Positions 1 to 12,458 of a stretch of 64,000 nucleotides of DNA are shown piece by piece. The stretch is taken from the NCBI GenBank assembly GCA_963281255.1, contig OY725493.1, positions 4,495,857-4,559,856 of the forward strand, written 5' to 3'. The position numbers and the translations under genes were made by a program. How positions within the stretch are numbered: position 1 is the first letter of the stretch; every line of letters starts with the position of its first letter. Source of the DNA: Aphrocallistes beatrix. Taxonomy: Eukaryota > Porifera > Hexactinellida > Sceptrulophora > Aphrocallistidae. The notes beneath the pieces were generated by a model. It made no database searches. It saw only the letters and a program-made list of their open reading frames with translations, and had not been told where the DNA came from.

Positions 1-1221
<1,221 letters not shown>

Positions 1222-1452
1222 AGACTTTGAAATAAATAACCTACTTATTATGTTTGTGTATGCTGATTGCTATCATTAGTAGTGATTATTTTACCAAGTG
1301 TTTGAAAATTCCTTGTAACTAAGAGTTTGAAATGTTAATAATTACCAGTATCAAGTGTCTGAATCTGAATTGTTATGGTAATTAGAGTCAAGAGAGTTAG
1401 TAATTAATTGGAGACTCTAACACTTAGAGCTAGGCTAGATTAGTTGTCACAG

Positions 1453-1672
1453 CATTTGCGGTAATACCTCAATTTCCCCTATAAAAGCCTCAGTTTTATT
1501 GCAAAGGAAGTGTGCCGATCTATTTTATATATCGTGTGCTATGTGAGGGGGAGATACATAACTGTCATGTCTAATTCAGTCCCAAAGTACCGTTCAGTTA
1601 CGTAACGCTTCACATGAGGGGGCGAGACATATCAGGTAACTGTACCCATACAAGGAACCATTACCGCAAATG
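1453..1672. mobile_element. Small fold-back element with 13-bp terminal inverted repeats
   Basis: A 220-bp segment is bounded by the exact inverted repeat CATTTGCGGTAAT (1453-1465) and ATTACCGCAAATG (1660-1672). Inside, a related direct repeat (around 1540-1565 and 1612-1640, 'gaggggg..agacata..aactg') occurs twice. It has no coding capacity and I see no clear target-site duplication. It lies between ARF and LSM7. It could be a MITE remnant or simply a hairpin. Confidence 0.4.
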
Positions 1673-1796
1673 ATTGGAAGGATCAAATTTATAATTTATT
1701 TCAAGTTATTCACAGTAGAATTCGCACCTTATCAGAATCATGAGCCATTATTTTTTAAATATTTCAGTTATATTTAGTTTAGAAATATATTTGTGG

Positions 1797-2096
1797 ATGT
1801 CTGGTAAAAAGGATTCCGTCATTAGTGCCGATCTTCATAAATTCCTTGAGAAGCGGATTCGAGTCAAATTCCAGGGCGGGCGAGAGGTTGCTGGGGTGTT
1901 GAAGGGGTATGACACAGTGCTGAACCTAGTGCTTGATGGCACCGTGGACTACCTGAGGAATCCGAAAGACCTGAATTCTCTCTCTGGAGAAACGAGGGAG
2001 CTAGGTATCTGTGTGTGTAAAGGCGCTACCATCCTCTTGCTATGTCCTGCTGATTCGATAGAAGCTATTCCTAACCCCTTTATACAGCAACAATGA
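1797..2096 (+). CDS. LSM7: U6 snRNA-associated Sm-like protein LSm7
   Basis: 99-residue Sm-like protein of the LSm1-7 (mRNA decay) and LSm2-8 (U6 snRNP) rings. The Sm1 motif is RIRVKFQGGREVAGVLKG with the following NLVLDG; the Sm2 motif is LGICVCKGATILLL; the C-terminus EAIPNPFIQQQ is that of human LSM7. An in-frame ATG lies 57 bp upstream at 1740, but that extension is hydrophobic and unlike LSM7. It also contains AG dinucleotides after T-rich tracts (around 1769-1780), so ATG 1797 is preferred and the upstream part may be UTR or intron end. There is no intron inside the Sm fold. Confidence 0.93.
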   Translation: MSGKKDSVISADLHKFLEKRIRVKFQGGREVAGVLKGYDTVLNLVLDGTVDYLRNPKDLNSLSGETRELGICVCKGATILLLCPADSIEAIPNPFIQQQ

Positions 2097-2592
2097 TTTC
2101 TTTATTTTGTGTATTAAATTTTAATAATAATTGAAGCGCCTAGCAATGCATCTAGAAATGTAGATCAATATCCATGGTACATTCCCTACAATGTAATAGG
2201 GAAGCAACAAATTACGGCACTTTGTTGGCACCTTAACTTTTAAAATTTCTTACAAATTTTAGGAAAGCTAATATATCGTTTGAGTATGTTTATAGATTTG
2301 TTTTAATATCGACTAATTACTACTAATACATTAAAGCTTGGGGCAGGCTTCTTATACAAATGTCGATTTACTCTCAGTTTACTGACGGTGATGGTAGATG
2401 TATTTTTTTTAATATAAAAGCTGATAAAAAGAAAATATGCATTTTTGATTTTCTTCACCGAAATCTCCCACTCTGGAATTATTTGTATTAAGTTTTAGAC
2501 AGGGTATAGCGGGTAATTAATTACCTAATCATTGACATATTACATACTTTGTTTGTATTTAACTGTATTCATTCTGATTTGTTAGATACGCC
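2097..2592. other. Intergenic, LSM7 to KNTC1
   Basis: About 0.5 kb of AT-rich DNA with homopolymer runs of T/A. No gene, RNA gene or repeat recognised. The last ~100 bases should contain the KNTC1 promoter and 5' UTR; the start itself is in a good context (gccATGGcc). Confidence 0.4.
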
Positions 2593-5500
2593 ATGGCCAT
2601 ATCTCCAGAGCATCTGATACCTTTCTTTGAAGAGGAAGATGACAGGTGTATCCACCTGACTACTTCAGCTCCGTTGCAAATAGAGCATACTCCAATACAC
2701 ACCACATTTCTATCCCACTCCCCTATTGTTAAGAATGGCAGTGTTGACATGGTATGCATTTGTGAGGTTAATCAGGTCCACATATGGCTCGCACAACAGT
2801 ACACGGATACGATAGTGTGTGATGACGCAGTCTTATCAGTGCAACCCTACTTTGAAACGGAGTTAGGGATCTCTACTATCTTTATAGCATCGGGGAAATC
2901 AGTCCATTGGTATGTCTATAGAGATGAGTGGCGTGTAGCTTGGTCCTATCCTACTACGCAGCCAGCTCTTTCCACACTTCCTTCATTTGATACAGTAGAT
3001 AAAACGTATTGTGTTTCTCTTCTCTTCTCCGACTCCTTATTACGGATAGCAAATATTTTGATAGAAGTACAAGAGGGCGTAACATTCAATACTGAAAATG
3101 CGAATTTCAACACATTTAAGCTTAATTTTATGACGGAAAATGTTAACCTTTTATTCACATCATATTTGGAAGATTCTCTACTCATATGTACAACTACAAC
3201 CTGGTCACTTTATAAAGTATCAAATGTTGATCAGTCAATTAGTTACAAACCAGTCGGTGCATCCACTGCAATCAAGGATTGCATCTTTGTACGAGAACGA
3301 AATCTAGCAATACTTCTCACACAGAACGGTACAATTGAATTTATAGACTCGCGGACACTAACTCTATCTGATGAGTGGAGCTCAGAACGAATATATGCTA
3401 TCGCTTTACTCGCTGAAGAGGATGAACATTTCTTGGTTTGTCAGCGGACAGACGAATTGAACTCATACTTTGATGTGATTAGCTTACGAACCTTAGAAAT
3501 TGTAGCCTCTCATACTGATACCATTGAATATGTCTGTTCCCTTATCCGATCACAATCTATCTCAGATAAATTTACTTTCTACACAAGAGATGAAGCAAAT
3601 GTTTTACAATTACATTTCTGTAACTTGAGTTACGTCACTAACAAGGCTGACCTTGAAAGGACGAGGGTTGACTTTTCACAACTGCAGGTGTGTCTGGATA
3701 AAGGCTTCGACTGGGTGACAGAGATTATAGATAACATCCATGGTTCTCAATTTCAGACTGCTTGCTATCTCTGGTGGAAGCACTCAGACAGTATTCAACT
3801 CGAACTAACCTCCTCTATCTTCTCTCTTTTACTGAACAAGATCGCAGTAACGAATAACATCGATGGAATTCTATTATGGTTGGAGTCTCTTATCCTATTT
3901 ATAACTCTGCAGGGTAGCAACAAGCAGGCCTATCTGTCTCAATTCCTCGATTGGATTGAAGCATTCATTGAGAATTTAGAGAAACACTTTCCTGAGAACT
4001 GGATACAGCTAGCTCTTCGACTAACCAATTTCCTTTGCACTGAAATATCTGCAATAGACTCTTGGGAAACCAGCCGGCAGCTGGTCATAATCAAGAACCA
4101 AATTGAAGATATTCAAATTGTATTCAGCACGCTTAATATCCGCCTCTCATTTTCTAGAATTTCTGAGTACTCGCTTTCTTCATTCTTACACCAGCTGCTA
4201 CGCCACGCACACTCTCCGGACCAAATACGCTCGCTCCTAACCTCGAAGATAATCTCCATTATAAACCGACATGGCGAGAGCTTAGACAATGTACTATACA
4301 AGTACATCCAGTCTTTATCTGGTAAGTTCAGACAAGAGGCATACCTAGCAGAACTTCTTGAATCTAAGGCCATCACAGTCGTGCAGCATATCAATTCGAA
4401 TGATCTTAAGCATAAGTCCGTGTTATTTCTGCTGAGACACGCTCGACTGCCTCTCAATAAAAAGTTGTTAGAATTCTCGCATGAGGTTGAGAATACCACT
4501 CGAATCAGTATGAATTATGAGATTCAGTTAGCCGAGTTGTTGAGCATTCTCAAGGAACATTCTATCGACACGAATGGAATCTTGTTCTCTCCTCACCAGC
4601 TAACTGCTACTGTGCAGAGTATTTTAGCTTCTGGCCAGTCTACACACCTTCCACGCTCACTCGAATCTGTGGCTAGATACTCCAACATTAGCGATGACAC
4701 TTTCTCTTACTTTCTCAATTCAGCTCAGATGTTGTCTAATAATTCCATTTTAGATGAAGATTCACATTTTGAACCCTTCCATCTAATTCCTTCCATTCTA
4801 ATCGCATTGATTTCTGAAGAATACTTTTCGATTGAAACTTGTAGCATATTAGAACACCTCACGAAATTGCGTCCAAGTATATCATCGACGGATATAATAA
4901 GTACTAACAAAAATGATTTTTATCTATCTTATTTCGAGAAGTTATTCAAAAGTGTGTTCTTATTCCTCAATCTCCCTCAACTCGAGTCAGAGCTGACTAT
5001 TCCGCAGCTACTAGAGTCTCCTCCACCCATCTCGGCTTATTCAGGTGTGATATCGACCCTACCCTCAGTTTTAGAGAGAGATCCTGAACTTGCGAGTCCA
5101 TCAAAGAGAGTGAAATTAACCGCTGATTCCAAACCATTCCTCGCGAATTTCTATCAACTACACCGTTCACACCGTCAAGAGATTTACATCGACCTGATCA
5201 ATTCAGCCGTCGAGTCGCTCGATATCAAATCTGCGATTCTTCTCGTCCACCTTAGAATTACGAATGAGGGGTTATTTGAAGGAGATGACGTTTCACGATT
5301 TGTTACGCGAATTCTCTCGAAATTTTCTGTTAAGCTTTCGAGCATATACGAGCCTATTAAAATGCTAAATCAGCTTGAAGATCTGGCATACATTTGCTCC
5401 ATAGCTATGCCAAGAGGTCTGATTTATTTTACTTATTTACTAATGAGAATTAAGCTAATAAAAGACGTTATTTGTCAGTCCGAATATGAAATTAAGCCGC

Positions 5501-8010
5501 GGCACAGTAAGCAGCAACAGAAGGAATATCGAAAGCTATCCCGCAATCACTTCTACCAAGAGAAAGGATTCATTCTAGACAAGAATTCAGCTGGTAATTG
5601 CATCGCATCTCTCTCAACTCGAGACAACAGCTTATCTCCAGGGCTCAAAGACACTGCAACTGCTCTACTCACGCTCAAGAACTCGTTTCTGCCACAGATT
5701 TCTCTCTCCTTCCTCCTCCACTCTCTCTACTCAACCCCATCCCTCACAATATCCCCCACACTACACAACATCCCAGCATCCGTCCTCACTTCCACACTCC
5801 GTAACAGTCCGCTAGACGTCACGTACACTCTGGCACTCATCCTATCTCTGCACGAAGAAGAATCTCAGCGAGAACTGTCCATTTGTAGTAAGAAGATAAC
5901 CTCCAGTCTTTCCTGGTTCTCATCCATCGCTTGGATTGGACTGTGGTACCAAGAACTGGTTCGGTTAACTAGCTTCAAGGCTTATGCCTTGAATGCTATC
6001 TCCACAGCACAATACATGGCCCTGATACGCTCTGTTACCAGACAGAATATTGAGGTGCAGAGTAATCAGTGGACTTCAGCATTCATTCTCAAGAAACTTT
6101 GCTCCCCATTCTTCTCTCCCATCCACATTCTAAGAGCGGCGCAAGTGTTCGGAATGGATGAGGATAAGGAATTACTTTTGTGGGTTAGAACTGCGATTCA
6201 GCTGAAATGGGACACACATCTTATTAGACAAGGTCTGTCTTTGATTGAGAAGCGCTTCGAGTCTCTCCAATGCTTGTACGAGTCTGGCGAGGTTTCGAAC
6301 TATCAGGGAATCAAATTCATTTTGGAGTCACTAACGCAACTGGAGAAACCTCCAAAATCTCAGCCCATGCTTTACAAAGCGATCTGCCTTGCGACCTTTC
6401 TGATATCATCCAACGCTCCATTCTTATCTAAGAGCGCACCGACTGCAGACACTACAGCCGATACGGAGCTGAACACGTCTCTATTGACTAGTGACCACCT
6501 CACGTTCAATGATCTCTTAGGCGAAAATCCATGGTCCTTAATCAAAGACTTTCTCTCCTTTCAATACATTGACATTTACCTGGGACTGACTGCCTATCTG
6601 GACATAGAACGAGATCACATCATCAGCAACACAATCAAGGCGGAGGTGGTTAACCATTCCCCCTCAAAGCCTATCTCCATTCAGGAGGTGAGGCCGTATT
6701 TGGAGAGGCTGGGTACTCGTGAGATTCAGATCGCAGCCAGCAAATGGTTGGGTTCTAACATGCAGCATATTGAGGACAAGATGGGTGCGATATTTTACGC
6801 CATTCAGTCAGCTGAGCAGTGGAAAATGGAAACCTCAGTTGTGACTGAAATTCAGAAGGCAAGCGAGGCCCGTGACAGGCTTCAAACTTACTACAACATG
6901 CTGAAAGTGAACTTGTGGTTGGAAGAGCTGGGTCTGAGTGAGACTGACTCATCTCAACTCCATCAGGCTCCGAGAGAACTGATCGGAGTAGTGACCAGCT
7001 CGTATCAGCCCGAGACGATATACCAATGCACTAAATTATACGGAATAATTATGGACATCTGCTCTCTGTTCTCTCTAGACATTGATACAGTTATTTCAGA
7101 TTCTATCTCCTCTCTGATATCCAACCAGAGGGAGATAAAGAACCTGAACAGCTCGTTTAGTTTCTGCATAGAGGGAGATGTGGAGGATACGATGGAATCG
7201 CTGGACATCACTAGCAATGTCTATACTCAGCTCATCGTGCTGCTCTCCTCTCACTCACTGGACATAGACCTGCATGTGAATAACCTGGTCAATATTTCGA
7301 CACGAGACAGCAAGACTCACTCCTACAGCAACCGTAAAGCAGCGATTCAGCTCGCGATTATTCTCATTTCGCATTACTCCCACAGAGCAATTCGTTTTAA
7401 TAAGATTGTGTTGGACACTCTCGCTCAGGCCCAATCTCAGTTCTCCACATCAGAGCGAGAGGCGGGAGGTAACCATGGAGATTGTCTGAGAATGCTCCTG
7501 GACTTGTTGTGTATTGTAGAGGACTTGGAACTGCTAGGCTACCCGATGGGGATCGGCACGTTCTTGCAGAGTAATAAGCATGCTGTTATTCAAGGACTGG
7601 TGCGGAATTTCACAGATAGTTTTCAAGCGTTCGAACTAGCTGCGCGTATCGGAATTCTCCTCTTGACTGAACTGAGTGAATCCCTTTGGGAAGAAATTTT
7701 AGTGAATCTGAATAAGTACAGGAGGTTTGCTTTTCTGCTCTCACAGCTTCCTAAGTTAAGGAAATGCCTCTCACAATCCTTCCTCAAACCTCTGCATTTC
7801 TCAGTTCTAACCCAAATAGAGTTATCAGAACACCTCAGCCTATTCCCTCAGTTCATACAGCTAGCTCATGGCATTACAGATTTCTCCACTAGTGATAGAC
7901 AGGTGTTCATCACTACTATTTCTAAATCTATCGATTGCCTCAAGAGGATAGACAAGGCATCCTATGCACAGATACTGGAGCATCTGATTCAATCGCTGAA
8001 TACTCCATAA
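2593..8010 (+). CDS. KNTC1: Kinetochore-associated protein 1 (Rod), RZZ complex subunit
   Basis: 1805 residues in one exon. ROD binds ZW10 and Zwilch (RZZ complex), builds the kinetochore fibrous corona, and recruits Spindly-dynein and MAD1 to unattached kinetochores. Short segments align in order with what I recall of human KNTC1: CYLWWKHSDSI (~390), FPENWIQLAL (~466), LHRSHRQEIYIDL..AVESLDIKSAI (~855), and near the C-terminus KHAVIQGLVRNF followed by a LLTEL..LWEEIL..L helix (~1661-1700). The N-terminal ~350 residues look like a beta-propeller and the remainder like an alpha-solenoid, as in ROD. It is shorter than the human protein (about 2,200 residues). ATG 2593 has a strong context. The absence of introns in a 5.4-kb ORF is notable. 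Sequence divergence is high, so the name rests on ordered motif matches rather than overall identity. Confidence 0.82.
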   Translation: MAISPEHLIPFFEEEDDRCIHLTTSAPLQIEHTPIHTTFLSHSPIVKNGSVDMVCICEVNQVHIWLAQQYTDTIVCDDAVLSVQPYFETELGISTIFIASGKSVHWYVYRDEWRVAWSYPTTQPALSTLPSFDTVDKTYCVSLLFSDSLLRIANILIEVQEGVTFNTENANFNTFKLNFMTENVNLLFTSYLEDSLLICTTTTWSLYKVSNVDQSISYKPVGASTAIKDCIFVRERNLAILLTQNGTIEFIDSRTLTLSDEWSSERIYAIALLAEEDEHFLVCQRTDELNSYFDVISLRTLEIVASHTDTIEYVCSLIRSQSISDKFTFYTRDEANVLQLHFCNLSYVTNKADLERTRVDFSQLQVCLDKGFDWVTEIIDNIHGSQFQTACYLWWKHSDSIQLELTSSIFSLLLNKIAVTNNIDGILLWLESLILFITLQGSNKQAYLSQFLDWIEAFIENLEKHFPENWIQLALRLTNFLCTEISAIDSWETSRQLVIIKNQIEDIQIVFSTLNIRLSFSRISEYSLSSFLHQLLRHAHSPDQIRSLLTSKIISIINRHGESLDNVLYKYIQSLSGKFRQEAYLAELLESKAITVVQHINSNDLKHKSVLFLLRHARLPLNKKLLEFSHEVENTTRISMNYEIQLAELLSILKEHSIDTNGILFSPHQLTATVQSILASGQSTHLPRSLESVARYSNISDDTFSYFLNSAQMLSNNSILDEDSHFEPFHLIPSILIALISEEYFSIETCSILEHLTKLRPSISSTDIISTNKNDFYLSYFEKLFKSVFLFLNLPQLESELTIPQLLESPPPISAYSGVISTLPSVLERDPELASPSKRVKLTADSKPFLANFYQLHRSHRQEIYIDLINSAVESLDIKSAILLVHLRITNEGLFEGDDVSRFVTRILSKFSVKLSSIYEPIKMLNQLEDLAYICSIAMPRGLIYFTYLLMRIKLIKDVICQSEYEIKPRHSKQQQKEYRKLSRNHFYQEKGFILDKNSAGNCIASLSTRDNSLSPGLKDTATALLTLKNSFLPQISLSFLLHSLYSTPSLTISPTLHNIPASVLTSTLRNSPLDVTYTLALILSLHEEESQRELSICSKKITSSLSWFSSIAWIGLWYQELVRLTSFKAYALNAISTAQYMALIRSVTRQNIEVQSNQWTSAFILKKLCSPFFSPIHILRAAQVFGMDEDKELLLWVRTAIQLKWDTHLIRQGLSLIEKRFESLQCLYESGEVSNYQGIKFILESLTQLEKPPKSQPMLYKAICLATFLISSNAPFLSKSAPTADTTADTELNTSLLTSDHLTFNDLLGENPWSLIKDFLSFQYIDIYLGLTAYLDIERDHIISNTIKAEVVNHSPSKPISIQEVRPYLERLGTREIQIAASKWLGSNMQHIEDKMGAIFYAIQSAEQWKMETSVVTEIQKASEARDRLQTYYNMLKVNLWLEELGLSETDSSQLHQAPRELIGVVTSSYQPETIYQCTKLYGIIMDICSLFSLDIDTVISDSISSLISNQREIKNLNSSFSFCIEGDVEDTMESLDITSNVYTQLIVLLSSHSLDIDLHVNNLVNISTRDSKTHSYSNRKAAIQLAIILISHYSHRAIRFNKIVLDTLAQAQSQFSTSEREAGGNHGDCLRMLLDLLCIVEDLELLGYPMGIGTFLQSNKHAVIQGLVRNFTDSFQAFELAARIGILLLTELSESLWEEILVNLNKYRRFAFLLSQLPKLRKCLSQSFLKPLHFSVLTQIELSEHLSLFPQFIQLAHGITDFSTSDRQVFITTISKSIDCLKRIDKASYAQILEHLIQSLNTP

Positions 8011-8207
8011 TAACTTCAAATTTGTTATATTAGTCGCTAGCTTGAGATTAATGTTTGTTATTGATCATTTGGATATACTACATAGAGGTAGAAGACAAAT
8101 ATCCTTGTTCGCTCTATATTTTAGAGTCTTCTACTTGTGTAGATTCATTTTGCTTATTTCCTTTTTCGATTAGACTTTGATTAGTTCCTCTCATCAGGGT
8201 CACGAGT

Positions 8208-8366
8208 ATGGCGTCTCACAAAACCTTTTATAAAAAGAAGATTCTTGGAAAGAAGATGGCACAGAATCGCCCTCTCCCTAACTGGATCAGATACAGAACT
8301 GATAATCACAAAGTAAAATATAATAAGAAGCGAAGACACTGGCGTAAGACCAAACTCAAGCTCTAA
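8208..8366 (+). CDS. RPL39: 60S ribosomal protein L39 (eL39)
   Basis: 52-codon basic protein: [16 protein letters not shown], then [13 protein letters not shown] and the C-terminal [12 protein letters not shown]. This matches eL39 of the large ribosomal subunit, which lines the polypeptide exit tunnel. It is one residue longer than the usual 51, with the insertion in the TDNHKVKY segment. It is short and easily overlooked, and lies 197 bp downstream of KNTC1. A pyrimidine run (tttcctttttc, about 8157-8167) could be the 5'-TOP transcription start of a ribosomal protein gene; that part is inference. No intron in the coding region. Confidence 0.96.
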   Translation: MASHKTFYKKKILGKKMAQNRPLPNWIRYRTDNHKVKYNKKRRHWRKTKLKL

Positions 8367-9325
8367 CATCACGGGTGTAGTGATTGCCTTGTAAATTTCG
8401 ATGTGGTTTGATTATACACAAGTATATATCAGCAAATATTTCAGTCCGAATTTATTTATATTTGAGTATATTTATTCATTTCAGAACCAATACACATAGC
8501 AAAATTGTTGATTTTCTGTGTAAGATTTTTAAGATTTTTCACTAATATTTGATTTTTTTTCAGAATAATAGCTCTAAAATACTGCTGATTGAGTCTTTCT
8601 GGTTACAGATACTACTAGAATTAACTAATTCTGATTTCTCATCTGACATTTCCCTTTGACTTTTCCACTATTAATTAGGTCTTATTTCAAACAAACTATG
8701 CTCCAATGTTCTTGAGTTTAGAGTAGATTGTTTTCAACTCATCAACGTATGCATTTAATGCATTTGGATTTCCTTTAGTGGAATTAGAGATTAGTTAATA
8801 TTTCTTCATTTGTAGAATATAGAAATATCGATCGTTTGAATTTTTGTATTATCATTTTCATATTTTGAATTTGAGATGCCTCCACTTGTCATTCTCAAGG
8901 TATTTCCCCAGCCCAGTGAAATATGTATCCACATCTGAGTTATAACTCTTCTTCTAATTGACTCTAATATATTTCCTTATCTAATAGTCAGTTCCATAGG
9001 ATATATTCTCTTTCCAGAATTTTGAAAATACAATGAATGCCCCCTGACCAAATCAATTTTATTAAGTTTGTTGAAGTCCAGAGCTTTTGTTTCTCTGAGA
9101 AATTTCAATTTAGAAAGTCTAAATGCCGTTACGAATCCAATACTATGTACTATACTAGCCTAAAGTACCGAAACGTTCAATACAGTATGACGTATTATTT
9201 GATGCGTTATTCATACACGTACGTACTGAATATCCATGGTTAGTAATTTTAAAATGTTGAGTTTTAATTTTGATGTCAATAAGTTGCAGGTACTTAGTAG
9301 ATCCTAAATCGTTAATCAAACGGTG
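8367..9325. other. Intergenic, RPL39 to DNAAF5
   Basis: Nearly 1 kb of AT-rich sequence. The only open frames are short and lack codon or protein resemblance. No repeat pair, RNA gene or transposon end recognised. Confidence 0.4.
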
Positions 9326-11881
9326 ATGTCAGAAGAAGCGAAAAAACGTGTAATTGCATTGCAGCAGCAGTTACAACGAGATGTGAACTGTCTATCTGAC
9401 TCCAACAGATCCACACGTGTCAGTTCTCTCAACAAGATTCGCAAGCACATCTTGCAGGAGCAGTTTTCTTCAGAAGAGCTTGTAATGCTGCTCGACTTCC
9501 TGCTCAAACCGCTCCTCAAGCTCTTCCCAGATCAGGTTGAGAAATGCCGCGAGCTCTCCCTAGCCGTTTTTCGCGAGTTCTATGAAAAATTACATTGCGA
9601 AGGAATTGACCGATCGCTCACATACCTTATGCCAGTAATGGTATCTAGGCTTTCGAATCAGGAAATAAAAGAACCGAGCGAGGAGATACGCTTGCAGATG
9701 CTACAATTCATGGAGTATTTCATTCCCAAACTTCCCCTTCCCGTGATCACTCCATTTTTTGATGACGTCATCGCGATACTGAAATTCTCTGTGAACGATC
9801 CTTACGCTGAGGTTAAGAAAGTCAGCTGTTCCATTGTCTCATACATCGCACCAGAGATCAAAGACAGGTTTCACCTCAACGGGGAAGCTCTCATCGCCCC
9901 CCTCCTCGCCTCAGTAGGGCACCAGCACTCCAAGGTGCGAATTGCCGTACTGCGAGCGTTAGCCGTGACGATGCAGTACGGAGGCAGTCATGCTGGGAAG
10001 AGGCTGGAGGAGTGTATGTTCCCACTCGCGCAGCGGACTTTTGATCAGAACCCAGCGGTCAGGATGTGTCTGTACCAGACGCTAGGCGGGTGGCTGCTAG
10101 ACCTTCCAGACAGGTACTCCTACTGGTACCGCTTGCTGCCGCTGTTCCTGACCGGTCTGACGGACGAGCTGTTGGAGGTGAGAGAACAGGTGTGCGCGCT
10201 GTTCGGGGAGGTCGGGGCTCGGTACGAGGAGGAGAATGAGAAGCAGCTGAAGGACTTTATGGACTACCCCGGCACTACCCAGCTGGACACACCCTGGCCC
10301 AGACCTCGCCTCGGCTGCCGAGTGTTGGTGCGAGAGAACTTCTCCCGAATCCTCCCCGCGCTTATCAGCGACATGACAGACTGGACAGAACGGAACCGGA
10401 TGAAGGCCGCTCAGCTCCTCTTCACACTTCTCATCCACGAGGAGGATCACGCGACCCAGCACGCGCCAGCCATCCTACAGGGCTGCTACAAAGGAATGCT
10501 GATGGTGGAGGAGGAGAGGGTGAGGGAGAACGTGGATGCGAGTGCTGAGGTGGTGGGATATTTTGTCAGCGCAGACACATGGGTGCCACTTGTCACCTCG
10601 GCTGTCTTAGGCTCTACTGGCATTCATTCTAACTCCCCTGTAGCAGCTGGGGTGCACTCTATGGTGGCTACATTGCGCGTATTTTCACACCTTCTAAAGG
10701 GTGTTAGCGCCTCTCAAATACAGTCTCACATCACCCAGTTGGTCCAGTGCCTGGTCACGCCTGAACTCGCTCTCTCAGAAATGCATGACGTCATTCAGTT
10801 CCTCATTGCAAGCATTCATAATGTAATCGATAAAACCAGCACAGAAGAGTGCGTGCTGGTGTCAGCTCAATTATTTTCATGTCTATTGGGACTCTCAGCT
10901 AAACCTTCCCTGACCCAGCCTCTCAGATACGAGATCAAGGCTTCCTTACAATCGCTAGCCGCACAGCAGAGCATGGAAGTGGAAGACCTGTACAGGATGC
11001 ACTCACAGACTCTCCTCACGCAGATTCAGGCGACGGCTGGCGGCTGGCTCGCCTCGACTTCTCAAGAATATTTAGTCTTCATCTCGATCCTGACACAAGC
11101 GGGAGCTCACCTCGGGTCTCTCCTCCCCGCCATCACGGCCATTCTGGTCCGCTGCATGTCTCCAGACAGAGACCACGCCATCAAGCTGGAAGTGTTCGGC
11201 ATTCTGGTGGAGCTCCTCACCTCTGACGCTAGCCTGAGCTTTGATTCGCAGGAGGAACTGAGACATTTCATTCCTGAATGGATACACCGTGTCATCCTCC
11301 CCAACTGCACCTGGAAGATCGGACACACTGCGGGGGCGATGCGCTCGGCTACGGTGTCTTGTCTTTGGGCTGTAGCGAAGACTGGCGTGTTTCCTTGTGA
11401 CCTCGTGAATGATAAGGATCTACTCGCGGCTATTCCCACCTTGTTGGATGATGATAACGAGTCGACAAGAATGGTGACTGCGAAAGCATTTCGAGAAATA
11501 ATCTCGACTCCTAATGTCCAATTCTCTGTGGACCAACTGCACTCCCTCTACCCTCACGTCATCAAGCGACTCAACGATAATCGTGACGATGTCAGGGTGG
11601 CCACTTGCCGACTTTTAACCAAACTATTTCCACTCTTTCCTTCCGACTATGACACAGACCTGAACAGAGCTCATCTCGAGGCCATTTACCAAGGACTGTT
11701 GTTACATTTGGACGATCCTCTCGAAGAAATTCAAACTGAAGTGTTAGTGGTGTTAAAAACCTCCGCCAAGATCGCTCCTCGCTTACTCCAAGAAGAGTTG
11801 AGCAGCGTCAGACACAAGCACCGAGTCAGCAGCTATTGTCAGAGTCTTAGTGAACATGTGGATAGTCTTCTTGTTGATTGA
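9326..11881 (+). CDS. DNAAF5: Dynein axonemal assembly factor 5 (HEATR2)
   Basis: 851-residue all-HEAT-repeat protein, almost the length of human DNAAF5 (855). It is a cytoplasmic factor needed to preassemble axonemal dynein arms before import into cilia. HEAT units run from residue ~50 to the end. The diagnostic central segment RLGCRVLVRENFSRILPAL..DWTERNRMKAAQLL (about residues 330-375) and HEEDHATQH closely follow HEATR2. The first ATG, at 9326, is used; a GTG sits immediately before it. Single exon. The middle third (about 9.9-10.6 kb) is clearly GC-richer than neighbouring genes. Its presence shows the organism makes motile cilia or flagella. Confidence 0.93.
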   Translation: MSEEAKKRVIALQQQLQRDVNCLSDSNRSTRVSSLNKIRKHILQEQFSSEELVMLLDFLLKPLLKLFPDQVEKCRELSLAVFREFYEKLHCEGIDRSLTYLMPVMVSRLSNQEIKEPSEEIRLQMLQFMEYFIPKLPLPVITPFFDDVIAILKFSVNDPYAEVKKVSCSIVSYIAPEIKDRFHLNGEALIAPLLASVGHQHSKVRIAVLRALAVTMQYGGSHAGKRLEECMFPLAQRTFDQNPAVRMCLYQTLGGWLLDLPDRYSYWYRLLPLFLTGLTDELLEVREQVCALFGEVGARYEEENEKQLKDFMDYPGTTQLDTPWPRPRLGCRVLVRENFSRILPALISDMTDWTERNRMKAAQLLFTLLIHEEDHATQHAPAILQGCYKGMLMVEEERVRENVDASAEVVGYFVSADTWVPLVTSAVLGSTGIHSNSPVAAGVHSMVATLRVFSHLLKGVSASQIQSHITQLVQCLVTPELALSEMHDVIQFLIASIHNVIDKTSTEECVLVSAQLFSCLLGLSAKPSLTQPLRYEIKASLQSLAAQQSMEVEDLYRMHSQTLLTQIQATAGGWLASTSQEYLVFISILTQAGAHLGSLLPAITAILVRCMSPDRDHAIKLEVFGILVELLTSDASLSFDSQEELRHFIPEWIHRVILPNCTWKIGHTAGAMRSATVSCLWAVAKTGVFPCDLVNDKDLLAAIPTLLDDDNESTRMVTAKAFREIISTPNVQFSVDQLHSLYPHVIKRLNDNRDDVRVATCRLLTKLFPLFPSDYDTDLNRAHLEAIYQGLLLHLDDPLEEIQTEVLVVLKTSAKIAPRLLQEELSSVRHKHRVSSYCQSLSEHVDSLLVD

Positions 11882-12458
11882 GTCAGTATTTATTAACAAC
11901 CCGATTCCTTATATGGTCATCTGCCTTTAATTACATGTACTACGTTATATCCTTTCTAGAATACTTTGAATAGGTGTCACAATATACGAAGTATATTGAA
12001 GATTTTGCCAAGGTAATGCCAACTTTTGCTCCATAATCTTCACGTGTATTTTAAAATCCACGAGCTCATTTTCTCTATTAACTATCAAATATTAATTCAG
12101 AATGGTTTAACTTCTACAAACAAGAAAATATTCTTCTTTATTCATTCGTTTTAGTAAGAATGTTAAAGCCAAAATTCCCAGTGTACATTTTAGGATAGTC
12201 AAATACATTCACATGATTAAGATGTTCTAGCAAATAGCAATAGCCTTACTAATTATTCTCCAGAAAGTAATTTAAGACTTTAGCTGTACTCTCTTGTACT
12301 TCTAGTATGGGAGTGAGCTCTTTTATGTTAGTATCTAAATTAAGTCATATTATAGGTGAAGTTTATAATATTGCATAATCCCAACTAGTTTTAATATAGT
12401 ATATATATAGAATTATACGCGTGATTATTATTCTGATATCAAATGAACTTTTAGCTCT
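11882..12458. other. Intergenic, DNAAF5 to RCC1-like gene
   Basis: AT-rich, with no gene or repeat recognised. A TATA-like run (tatagtatatatatag, about 12396-12411) lies about 50-60 bp upstream of the next start codon. 'cttttag' ends a few bases before that ATG and resembles a splice acceptor. Confidence 0.35.
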